Shown here: in pieces, positions 42,731 to 49,990 of the stretch | Position numbering within the stretch: position 1 is the stretch's first letter | Layout of the letters: every line of letters starts with the position of its first letter | Source: CAMDPA01 sp964574325 | GTDB lineage: Bacteria; Pseudomonadota; Alphaproteobacteria; Rhizobiales; Hyphomicrobiaceae | Length of the DNA: 64,000 bases | NCBI GenBank assembly: GCA_964574325.1 | Contig: CAZNMY010000016.1 | Location: forward strand, 16,270 to 80,269 | Direction: 5' to 3' | Notes under the pieces: generated by a model | Told to the model about the DNA's origin: nothing | What the model saw: only the letters and a program-made list of their open reading frames with translations | The model's database searches: none | Made by a program: the position numbers and the translations under genes

Positions 42731-43612
42731 ATGGCTGATGCGTTGAACACACCGGTCGCGGCCGCTTCACCGGGAGCAAATATTGGCCCGCCGCGCGGCA
42801 ATTTCGTCGAGTGGAGCGCCGTAATCGCTGGCGGCGTCCTGGCTACCGCGATATCGTTCGTGCTGCTTGCGTTTGGTGCCGCGATTGGCCTTTCGGCAAC
42901 GTCTCCATGGCAGTCGCGGTGGCTCTCGCCGACAGTCATTGCAGCGCTCGCGATTCTGTGGGCGCTGTCCCAGCAGATCGGAGCAGCAATGGCCGGCGGC
43001 TACGTGGCGGGCAGAATGCGTGCACGCTGGGCTGAGGCTGAAGAGAACGAGGTCGACTTCCGTGATGGGCTGCATGGAGGTCTGGTATGGGCGCTAAGCG
43101 TTCTGATCAGCGCTTATGTCGTAACATCGACGGCAGGATCAATTGCGAGGACTGCAGCGGAGGTTGCGGGGCGCGCGGCCTCGAACCCAGCCGTGGCGGA
43201 ACCAATCGCTCGTCAAGTCGATTTGCTGCTCAGGGCAAGTCCAGGTCGTCCGGCCGGCGCTGGAAGCAACACCAGCGAGATTCGCACAGAAATAGCCACG
43301 AGCTTTGCACGGGCGATCTCGGCGGGAGCCCTCAACGAGACGGATCGCACATATCTTGCCAGCGTCATCGCCGAGCGTAGCGGAGTCGCTCGAGACGAGG
43401 CGGAAAAGCGCGTGCAAGCGGCATTCAACGAGGCCAGCCGCGCTACGAAGGATGCGGCAGACAAGGCCCGGCGTGCCGGCGTGCTCGCTGGTTTCGTCAC
43501 CGCTGTCGGACTTCTCATCAGCCTAGCCGCGGGATGGTGGGCAGCGATCAAAGGAGGGAATCACCGCGACAATGCAGTACCCGCCCGTTTTGGTCTGCAT
43601 CGGCGCACATAG
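42731..43612 (+). CDS. Membrane protein similar in layout to the 8620 product
   Basis: 293 residues from ATG 42731 with GAGGAG 8 nt before. FVEWSAVIAGGVLATAISFV (TM1), further TMs about 65-90 and 115-135, a soluble Ala/Arg/Glu-rich region about 140-250 with helical, coiled-coil-like character, and a C-terminal TM (AGVLAGFVTAVGLLISLAAG WWAAIKGG as two adjoining pieces). Function unknown. Layout parallels the gene at 8620, which is also under a stress promoter. Confidence 0.75.
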   Translation: MADALNTPVAAASPGANIGPPRGNFVEWSAVIAGGVLATAISFVLLAFGAAIGLSATSPWQSRWLSPTVIAALAILWALSQQIGAAMAGGYVAGRMRARWAEAEENEVDFRDGLHGGLVWALSVLISAYVVTSTAGSIARTAAEVAGRAASNPAVAEPIARQVDLLLRASPGRPAGAGSNTSEIRTEIATSFARAISAGALNETDRTYLASVIAERSGVARDEAEKRVQAAFNEASRATKDAADKARRAGVLAGFVTAVGLLISLAAGWWAAIKGGNHRDNAVPARFGLHRRT

Positions 43613-43622
43613 GACACCGACA

Positions 43623-43706
43623 ATGCTGCGTGATGTCATGCTATGGCTGTTGGGTGTTCCTTTCGTCGTGATTGTGCTGCTCCACTTGGTCGGCCTCCTG
43701 AGTTAG
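43623..43706 (+). CDS. Tiny membrane protein, 27 residues
   Basis: MLRDVMLWLLGVPFVVIVLL then HLVGLLS: single hydrophobic helix. It lies 10 nt after the 42731 gene, in the same direction, and just before a hairpin, so it is the last gene of that small operon. Not listed in any named family I can recall with certainty. Confidence 0.6.
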   Translation: MLRDVMLWLLGVPFVVIVLLHLVGLLS

Positions 43707-43719
43707 CGGGCGGTATGCA

Positions 43720-43748
43720 GGCCGCGCACCCCAACATGGTGCGCGGCC
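43720..43748 (+). terminator. Hairpin terminator
   Basis: Perfect 11-bp stem GGCCGCGCACC/GGTGCGCGGCC, loop CCAACAT, followed by TTGC. Ends the 42644-43706 operon. Confidence 0.7.
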
Positions 43749-43772
43749 TTGCACATTCATGTTCTCCCGAGC

Positions 43773-43797
43773 GGAACTCCTGATGTCAGCAGCCGTT
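43773..43797 (+). promoter_or_regulatory. EcfG-type promoter of the lipoprotein-SDR pair
   Basis: GGAAC at 43773-43777, 16-nt spacer, CGTT at 43794-43797; 29 nt before ATG 43827. Confidence 0.8.
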
Positions 43798-43826
43798 GAC
43801 CTCGTATAGTTCAACGGAGCTGACCA

Positions 43827-44063
43827 ATGACCAAACCAATGCTTCTGGCCGCAAGTATAATCCTGCTGGGCGGAGTGCTCGGTGGATGTGGTGACCAACA
43901 AACGAACAACAGTAACGACCGTGGCACGACAGGGTCGTCGCCGGGCACAACCGGCAGCGGCCCACCCAGTTCGTCCCCGAGCGATCGAGCGTCTCCGCAG
44001 AATGCACCCTCGCCCAATCCGGCTCCGACGGGCACTGGAACCGGCTCATCGAGTCCGAGATGA
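43827..44063 (+). CDS. Small lipoprotein, Ser/Gly/Pro-rich
   Basis: 78 residues. Lipoprotein signal peptide with lipobox LGGC (Cys about 21), then a low-complexity Asn/Ser/Thr/Gly/Pro tail (GTTGSSPGTTGSGPPSSSPS). Probably membrane-attached with an unstructured, periplasmic tail; function unknown. 13 nt before the SDR gene. Confidence 0.75.
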   Translation: MTKPMLLAASIILLGGVLGGCGDQQTNNSNDRGTTGSSPGTTGSGPPSSSPSDRASPQNAPSPNPAPTGTGTGSSSPR

Positions 44064-44076
44064 TCGGACAAAGCTC

Positions 44077-44874
44077 ATGAGTTCAACCAATTCAGTCGGC
44101 AGGCAACTCGCGGTCGTCACAGGCGCGTCGAGCGGGATCGGATACGAACTCGCTCGCATCTGCTCGGAAAATGGCTACGATCTCGTTATCGCGGCTGATG
44201 AGCCGGAAATCGAGAGTGCTGCAATAGAACTCAGGTCGGATCAGACAGCTGTCGAAGCCGTTGAAGCCGACTTGGCAACACGTGCAGGTGTCGACAAGTT
44301 GTGGCGCTTGATCGGCGATCGCCCGGTCGACGCCTTGCTTGCCAATGCTGGCCGAGGACTGGGCCACGCGTTCCTCGATCAGGAATTCGCCGACATCCAA
44401 CATGTCGTCGATACCAACGTCACCGGGACGATCGACTTGGTCCAACGGGTGGGACGACGTATGCGGGATCGGGGCAGCGGCAGAATACTCATCACAGGAT
44501 CAATCGCAGGCTTCACGCCGGGTGCCTATCAGGCGGTGTACAACGCGTCGAAAGCATTCATCGACTCGTTCTCGTTCGCGCTGCGTCACGAATTGCAGGA
44601 GAGTGGCGTCACTGTCACTTGCCTGATGCCAGGTGCAACCGAAACCGATTTCTTCGCGAGGGCCGGTATGCTCGACACGAAGATCGGCGCGTCGAAAAAA
44701 GACAGCCCGGCCGACGTTGCCCGCACCGGTTTCGATGCCATGATTCGTGGTGACGGCGACGTGGTACACGGCTGGCACAACAAGCTGCAGACGGCTATCG
44801 CCTCGATCACACCTTCGGAAATTCTCGCTGCTCAGCATGCGAAGCTTGCCGCGCCCGGCACAGCGGATTCGTAA
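44077..44874 (+). CDS. Short-chain dehydrogenase/reductase
   Basis: 265 residues from ATG 44077. Classical SDR: cofactor loop TGASSGIGYELA, NAGRG, catalytic Ser in ILITGSIAG, and YNASK (Tyr and Lys). A D in DLVIAADEPE after strand 2 suggests a preference that cannot be told with certainty. The length and substrate-end region fit the group of stress-linked SDRs in soil bacteria. Followed by a hairpin terminator. Confidence 0.9.
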   Translation: MSSTNSVGRQLAVVTGASSGIGYELARICSENGYDLVIAADEPEIESAAIELRSDQTAVEAVEADLATRAGVDKLWRLIGDRPVDALLANAGRGLGHAFLDQEFADIQHVVDTNVTGTIDLVQRVGRRMRDRGSGRILITGSIAGFTPGAYQAVYNASKAFIDSFSFALRHELQESGVTVTCLMPGATETDFFARAGMLDTKIGASKKDSPADVARTGFDAMIRGDGDVVHGWHNKLQTAIASITPSEILAAQHAKLAAPGTADS

Positions 44875-44922
44875 TCGCTGCCATCGGGCTTGCCCTTCGG
44901 TGACAACTGCACCCGCACTGGG

Positions 44923-44945
44923 AAGGCGGCCACTTCGGCCGCCTT
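44923..44945 (+). terminator. Hairpin terminator after the SDR gene
   Basis: Stem AAGGCGGCC/GGCCGCCTT with 5-nt loop, followed by TACCC. Also faces the convergent DUF1328 gene. Confidence 0.6.
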
Positions 44946-44992
44946 TACCCAAATCACGTTGTCCGACAGCCCTGCTGCACGGAGTTGACTCG

Positions 44993-45172
44993 CTACACCC
45001 GTCCACTGCGCACGAAATTCAGTACGATCGCGACCACGAACAGGACGATGGCCACCCAGAAGAGGAGTCTCGCGCCTTCGATAGCCGTGCCAGCGACGCC
45101 GCCGAAGCCAAACAACGCCGCGACAACCGCCACGACGAGAAAGACCACAGCCCAGTAGAGTAGATTACCCAT
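44993..45172 (-). CDS. DUF1328 membrane protein
   Basis: 59 residues: MGNLLYWAVVFLVVAVVAAL and LLFWVAIVLFVVAIVLNFV, the two helices of the DUF1328 (YtjA-like) family. Function unknown; strongly linked with stress loci. The ATG at 45172 lies 65 nt after an exact EcfG promoter; longer frames upstream are not family-like. Confidence 0.88.
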   Translation of the reverse strand: MGNLLYWAVVFLVVAVVAALFGFGGVAGTAIEGARLLFWVAIVLFVVAIVLNFVRSGRV

Positions 45173-45237
45173 TTCGCAGCCTTTCCGCTTCGTTGACCAT
45201 TGCGTATGTCCGTCGATCTGCGATCGACGCCTAGGAG

Positions 45238-45262
45238 AACGAGAGGCCCGCTCTCGGGTTCC
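45238..45262 (-). promoter_or_regulatory. EcfG-type promoter of the DUF1328 gene
   Basis: Minus strand: GGAAC at 45262-45258, 16-nt spacer, CGTT at 45241-45238. Confidence 0.78.
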
Positions 45263-45270
45263 CAGCGCAC

Positions 45271-45295
45271 GGAACATCTTGTCGTGCAGACAGTT
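45271..45295 (+). promoter_or_regulatory. EcfG-like promoter of the csbD-like gene, AGTT variant
   Basis: GGAAC at 45271-45275, 16-nt spacer, AGTT at 45292-45295; 57 nt before ATG 45353. Back-to-back with the DUF1328 promoter. Confidence 0.5.
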
Positions 45296-45352
45296 TACCG
45301 AATATGGCAGCTCGCTCACGCGGATCGCCACCAACGCACGATGGAGCAGACG

Positions 45353-45556
45353 ATGGATTGGGACAGGATCGAAGGCAACTGGAAGCAATTCACCGGAAAG
45401 GTGAGGGAAAAATGGGGCAAGCTCACGGACGATGATCTGGCGACTATCAACGGCAACCGCGAGCAGCTCGAAGGCAAACTTCAGTCCCGCTATGGGTATG
45501 CGAAAGACCAAGCGCGAACCGAAGTCGACGAATTCATGCGATCATCGTCGAGATAG
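45353..45556 (+). CDS. CsbD-family stress protein
   Basis: 67 residues, full-length CsbD: MDWDRIEGNWKQFTGKVREK, WGKLTDDDL, QSRYGYAKDQARTEVDEF. CsbD-type proteins are hydrophilic general-stress proteins of unknown mechanism. The ATG at 45353 fits the family start; 45341 is an alternative. A strong terminator follows. Confidence 0.92.
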   Translation: MDWDRIEGNWKQFTGKVREKWGKLTDDDLATINGNREQLEGKLQSRYGYAKDQARTEVDEFMRSSSR

Positions 45557-45577
45557 CATGTGCGCATATGCGCTTCT

Positions 45578-45612
45578 GGACAGGCCCGAAATCTTCGGGC
45601 CTGTCCTTTTTT
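45578..45612 (+). terminator. Rho-independent terminator
   Basis: Stem GGACAGGCCCGAA/TTCGGGCCTGTCC, 13 bp, with 3-nt loop and a run of six T. Ends the csbD-like transcript and also faces the convergent transporter gene. Confidence 0.92.
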
Positions 45613-45628
45613 GTCAGATCAGCGGAAT

Positions 45629-47947
45629 CTAACTGTCCACAGTAATTGCTGATTGGAGACGGGTAACGACCTCGGCTGCAATAGTTTCCAGTTTGCGCTG
45701 CGCCTCCGCGTCTAGATCACGAGCTTCGACGCCGAGTACCGCAAGTGCGCCGATCATGTTTCCGCGCGTGCGCATCGGCGTTGCTGCAAGGAACCGGGCG
45801 CCTTTTTCCAGCAACTCCGCGTCGTTGGCAAAGCGCGTGTCCTCGGCGACGTTCGGCACGACAATCGTGCCCCCCGCCTTTGCGACCTCGGCGACAACCA
45901 GCCCACGCAAACGCGTTCGCTGATCCGTCTTGATTGCGGCGGAGGGATCGGCCGTACTCTTGACAGCTCGCTCATTCGCCGGCGCTACGATAACCGACGC
46001 TATACCAAGCGACTGCTCGAGCAATGCGCTGAGGCGCGTGTATTCGGTTCCGCTCCCAGCCGCCAATCCCGAGCTGTGCAGCATGCCGATCATCGCGACT
46101 TCCCTGTCGATGACGGTCGACGCGGTCGACGGCGTTGGCGCCGACATGGCAGCGAGCACTTTCTCCTCTGCTGCTGCGATCGTCGTCACGAGTGCAACGC
46201 CGACGCCGATCTGTGCCTCCAGTTCGCGCGCTGAGGCGGGCTCCAAGACATTCCAGCAACATACGATCTTGACGAGACCCGATCGTCTCTGTTCGATCTG
46301 CCGAAACACACCCCGCGCCCGCGCGCGGGGTGCGGGATGGAAGTAGCTGAGGCACACGGCGCGAATGTTGTCGAACTCGAGACGGTTCACCCCCTCGTTA
46401 GTGAGAGCCAGCGCGGGCAACGTCGAAGCCTCAATTGCCAACTCCCCAAGCCGAGCGGCGAGCATCTCGGCGGCTGCCAGATCGATCTCGGTTCGGCCCG
46501 CGATGCATAGCACGCGCGCCGGGCCAGGCTCCCGATCGACGAATGGTGTGCCATCCGTCTTGCGCTTGCGGGAAGCGTCGAGCGTCAATTGCTCGACCTC
46601 ACGGCCGACGGCGATCAGATTGTCGGATACCGCGCGTCGGAACGACACATCCAGGCTGCGTTGCCGATCGTTCTCGGCCAGCCGCAGCGCCGCAACAGCA
46701 ACGTCATCGTAGAACGCAAGGGAGCCATCCTCCTTGACATGCTCCTCGGCGAGTCGAACGGCTTCGTCGATATCGTCCGCGAGCAATCTTTGATAGAAGC
46801 GCTCGGCCGGGGATAGCACTGGGTCGGAACCAAGCAGAACGCCGAGCCATTCCAGCTGTGGAACGAACCTGCCGATGACGACGAGACAGACGGTCAGCGG
46901 AGTCGCCAGCAGTAATCCCACTGGGCCCCAGAGTACCGTCCAGAATATCGCGGCCACGATGATCGCAAACGACGACAAACCTGTCGACGAGCCATAGAGC
47001 CACGGCTCGAGGACGTTGTTGCTGACAAGTTCGATGACGAGGAACAGCGCTATGGTCCACAGCAACATCGACCAGCCCGGATCGACACCGATGGCGATGG
47101 CGATTGGGAACAGTGCCGCTATCCATGGGCCCAGGTACGGGATGAAGCGCAGTACAGCTGCGAGCACGCCCCACAGCGCCGCGTTTGGAACCCCGATCAC
47201 AGCCAGCCCAATTCCTATTGGGATTCCGTAGCTGACATTGACCAGAAGCTGCATCACCAGATAGCGCGTGACCCTCGCGCCGGCCTCCGTGATCGCCTCG
47301 GTGCTGCGCTGAAGATCTCCTCCACTCACCAGCTTGATGAACCGGTCGCGAAGCTCCTCCCGCTCGATCAGAATGAAAACGAGGAAGAGGACGACGAGTG
47401 CCGCCGTTCCGAGCGGTCCAATTATGGGATTCACGACCGCCTGAAGAATTTCGAGCGGCTGCATGGGTGCCGGTTCTATCGTGACGGGTAGCGGCTCGGG
47501 GCGTTGCACAGTGGCGGGCGACTGATTTTCTGCTCCGTTCTTCGGCTTCGCTGGGGCAACCTCGCGCTGTAGGTTCTTGAGCGTGCCGGCTACAGACTCG
47601 ATCATTCCGCCGCCGGGAGCGGCGTCACTCAACGATGCGAGCTTGGTCTGGATGTTGCGGTGGTAGCGGGGCAGGTTTTCCGCCAGCTGCACGAGTTGCG
47701 CACCTACCGCAGTCACGAGCCCCACGACCCCGCCGAGGGCGAGCGAGACGACCAGTGCAATTGCAAAAACGCGCGGTATGCCGCGCCGTCGCAACCAAGC
47801 GATCGGCGGCGTCAGTACGAACGCGAACAGCGTACCCAATGCGAGGGGGACGAGGATTTCGCGGCCGAAATACAGGGCAGCAACGACAAGCACTGCTGCC
47901 GTCGGTCCGGCTGCCGTAATGGATACCGGAGCCGACGGATGAGCCAT
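45629..47947 (-). CDS. AI-2E-family transporter with a large soluble C-terminal extension ending in a GAF-like domain
   Basis: 772 residues. About 1-375 is an AI-2E-type permease: LALGTLFAFVLTPPIAWLRR, the helical centre, and the conserved YLGPWIAALFPIAIAIG and GLSSFAIIVAAIFWTVLWGP. A helical linker follows, then about 480-580 a Rossmann-like segment (ARVLCIAGRTEIDLAAAEML) and about 645-770 a GAF-like domain (NVAEDTRFANDAELLEKGAR, RTRGNMIGALAVLGV). AI-2E transporters carry small signals or ions; the soluble part could sense redox state or a ligand. DUF378 gene lies 52 nt upstream in the same direction. Confidence 0.88.
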   Translation of the reverse strand: MAHPSAPVSITAAGPTAAVLVVAALYFGREILVPLALGTLFAFVLTPPIAWLRRRGIPRVFAIALVVSLALGGVVGLVTAVGAQLVQLAENLPRYHRNIQTKLASLSDAAPGGGMIESVAGTLKNLQREVAPAKPKNGAENQSPATVQRPEPLPVTIEPAPMQPLEILQAVVNPIIGPLGTAALVVLFLVFILIEREELRDRFIKLVSGGDLQRSTEAITEAGARVTRYLVMQLLVNVSYGIPIGIGLAVIGVPNAALWGVLAAVLRFIPYLGPWIAALFPIAIAIGVDPGWSMLLWTIALFLVIELVSNNVLEPWLYGSSTGLSSFAIIVAAIFWTVLWGPVGLLLATPLTVCLVVIGRFVPQLEWLGVLLGSDPVLSPAERFYQRLLADDIDEAVRLAEEHVKEDGSLAFYDDVAVAALRLAENDRQRSLDVSFRRAVSDNLIAVGREVEQLTLDASRKRKTDGTPFVDREPGPARVLCIAGRTEIDLAAAEMLAARLGELAIEASTLPALALTNEGVNRLEFDNIRAVCLSYFHPAPRARARGVFRQIEQRRSGLVKIVCCWNVLEPASARELEAQIGVGVALVTTIAAAEEKVLAAMSAPTPSTASTVIDREVAMIGMLHSSGLAAGSGTEYTRLSALLEQSLGIASVIVAPANERAVKSTADPSAAIKTDQRTRLRGLVVAEVAKAGGTIVVPNVAEDTRFANDAELLEKGARFLAATPMRTRGNMIGALAVLGVEARDLDAEAQRKLETIAAEVVTRLQSAITVDS

Positions 47948-47999
47948 TTACGATTACCCGGACTACGTGAGTGAGAAGGCAACGCGGGAGAAAGCCGCG

Positions 48000-48257
48000 T
48001 CAGTTCGGAGGACGGCGATCCAAGTGGGGATCCCCGTCAACCACGTCCGAGCCGACACTCAGTGGCTTGAGCAGGTAGATACCGTAAAGCGCTGCCGCTC
48101 CGACAATGATGTACACGAAATTGGATAGCGACGACCGTGGCCCGACGGTTCCGCCGAACAACGCAGCGACAAGGTCGACGTTGAGCAGACCGATTGCGCC
48201 CCAGTTCAGCCCGCCGATGATCAGCACCACGAGGACGAGAGAGTTGATGACTTTCAT
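48000..48257 (-). CDS. DUF378 small membrane protein
   Basis: 85 residues, two TM helices: VLVVLIIGGLNWGAIGLLNV (GLNWG motif typical of DUF378) and FVYIIVGAAALYGIYLL, with an acidic tail. Function unknown. It heads a transcript that may continue into the AI-2E-type gene and is preceded by an exact EcfG promoter. Confidence 0.88.
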   Translation of the reverse strand: MKVINSLVLVVLIIGGLNWGAIGLLNVDLVAALFGGTVGPRSSLSNFVYIIVGAAALYGIYLLKPLSVGSDVVDGDPHLDRRPPN

Positions 48258-48312
48258 AGGTAGGACTCCGAGTTGAAGATTTGCGACGTCTCAAGCGGCG
48301 CAGTGAGGTGTC

Positions 48313-48337
48313 AACGCGACTTGTGAGGGCCTGTTCC
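48313..48337 (-). promoter_or_regulatory. EcfG-type promoter of the DUF378 gene
   Basis: Minus strand: GGAAC at 48337-48333, 16-nt spacer, CGTT at 48316-48313; 55 nt before ATG 48257. It lies just after the stop of phyR copy 2. Confidence 0.75.
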
Positions 48338-48346
48338 GCAAGATCT

Positions 48347-49153
48347 TCAAGCGGCCTTCGAGCGCCGCGCGCGCACGTCGAAGAACAAGGCCTGGCTGAT
48401 GATCGTGCGGACCGTCTCGGGGTTGAAGGGTTTAGGAATGAGGAACGCCGGCTCGGGCCTGAGGCCGGTCAGGACCTGCTCGGGATAGGCAGTAATGAAG
48501 ATGACCGGCACCTCGATACCGGCGAGGATGTCACGCACGGCGTCGAGCCCGGAGCTGCCGTCGGCCAGCAGGATATCGGCCAGGATCAAACCGGGCCGGC
48601 GCCGCTCGATGGCGGCGAGTGCCTCGGCTTTGGTGCGTGCAACATGGTTGACCACATGTCCGAGCGCCTTCACCAGCTCCTCCAGATCGAGTGCGATCAG
48701 TGGCTCGTCTTCGATAACGAGCACGTCGGTCGCCACCTGCTCGGCTATCTCGCGACCCGCTTCTTCCAGATCCGCCTGCAGCTCGAGCAGGGGTTTGTCG
48801 AGAATGGCTGCTGCCTCCTCCGGCTTGAAGCGCTCGACCGCCACAAGCAGAAACGCCTGCCGAGGCACTGGCATCATCATCTCGATGCGGCGGTCGACCA
48901 GGGGCACGCCCAGAGAAGCCGGTACTGGCCCTGTCCGGCGGTTGCTATCCACCGAGTTCCAGATGCGTGAGAACACCTGGAACAGGGCGACACGTGGTTC
49001 GCGATCGCTCGGCAGGCTCGAGGCATCGGCCACCAACGCTTCGAGAACCGCTGACACATATGCGTCTCCGCTCTGTTGGGAGCCCGTAAGGCTGCGCGCG
49101 TAACGGCGCAGGAAAGGCAAGTGCGGCGCGATCTGCTGTGCGATGTTGGGCAT
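48347..49153 (-). CDS. phyR: PhyR-type general-stress regulator, copy 2
   Basis: 268 residues, the same length as copy 1 and very similar throughout. Sigma-like domain (LPFLRRYARSLTGSQQSGDA, PRQAFLLVAVERFKPEEAAA) and receiver (VLVIEDEPLIALDLE, phospho-Asp in LILADILLADGSSGLD, Lys in FLIPKPFNPE). Upstream, a decayed HWE kinase lies on the same strand, mirroring the HWE kinase beside copy 1. The two copies may differ in partner kinases. Confidence 0.95.
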   Translation of the reverse strand: MPNIAQQIAPHLPFLRRYARSLTGSQQSGDAYVSAVLEALVADASSLPSDREPRVALFQVFSRIWNSVDSNRRTGPVPASLGVPLVDRRIEMMMPVPRQAFLLVAVERFKPEEAAAILDKPLLELQADLEEAGREIAEQVATDVLVIEDEPLIALDLEELVKALGHVVNHVARTKAEALAAIERRRPGLILADILLADGSSGLDAVRDILAGIEVPVIFITAYPEQVLTGLRPEPAFLIPKPFNPETVRTIISQALFFDVRARRSKAA

Positions 49154-49317
49154 GATTATTCCTCTTGTTGCTCGCGATTAGAGGCGGAGCCCCTGATCCG
49201 GATCGTTCAGTTGATGCTTCGATAGTGACCTGTTGGCGTCTCCTTCGATCGTTCGATGTCTTGGCCTCGCTTGGCTGGTTCCATGACGATCGCGTTCTCC
49301 AGCGGGCACTCCAACCG

Positions 49318-49740
49318 CTATCGAGGACCTCCCGCGGCGAATTCGATGTCGATCTCACCTTGCAGGCTCATGAGCAACAACGCACCCATGGCCGCCGAGC
49401 CGAAGCCACGCTGAACCGGCTCAATTACGGAGGAGCCGGCGCTCTCGCACCAATTCATGTCGTAGTGTCCGGAGGCGCCGCGCCCTGCGATCGACCAATC
49501 GATGGCGATATGCCCCGACGCGCCCGATAGTGCCTCGTATTGCGCGCATTGGGGGAAAGCTCGTGCAGCACCATGCCGACGCTTGTGCAGCGGATGGCAA
49601 CAGCTGCCGGCTTGGGCCAGGGATATGATTCCGGGTGCAGACGAGAACCTTGTAATGGGCTCGCCGGATCGTGAGTTGCTCCGCAACTTCGGAGCGCCAA
49701 CGCGTGGGTGTTGTGCGCTGTCGGACCACCGCATGTCACT
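49318..49740 (-). pseudogene. Decayed HWE histidine kinase, C-terminal part
   Basis: Two adjoining frames rebuild the end of an HWE kinase: first SVGMVLHELSPNAR (HELATNA-type N box), then, after the loss of about one base, YEALSGASGHIAIDW, NWCESAG (W-x-E) and VQRGFGSAAMGALLL with GEIDIEF. The N-terminal sensor and the phospho-His region are missing. It lies upstream of phyR copy 2. Confidence 0.75.
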
Positions 49741-49869
49741 CACGCCCCTAGCCGTTGAAAAACTGCGAAGCCCCTCGAACGCCATCGCTGAAGGCGTATC
49801 GATCCTCGAGCTGGTGTAATGTAATCAAGGAAGCGAACCTCCGCCCCGTTTTTATTTTTCGCGAGCGAT

Positions 49870-49894
49870 GGAACCGTGCGGAGGCTCTCGCGTT
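49870..49894 (+). promoter_or_regulatory. EcfG-type promoter of the TIR gene
   Basis: GGAAC at 49870-49874, 16-nt spacer, CGTT at 49891-49894; 96 nt before ATG 49991. Confidence 0.72.
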
Positions 49895-49990
49895 GGCCGA
49901 CCTCTTCCTGGGTGGCTGCCGCTACTCCCTCCGCTTGTAGCTGCGGAACGCCAATTGCTTTCCCGCGTTAGGTATCGAACTCAGTGGGTG

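Noticed and set aside
47981..48009. Possible EcfG promoter directly before the AI-2E-type gene
   Set aside because: AACG and GTTCG are 18 nt apart, outside the spacing of all other sites, and the upstream box has a mismatch.
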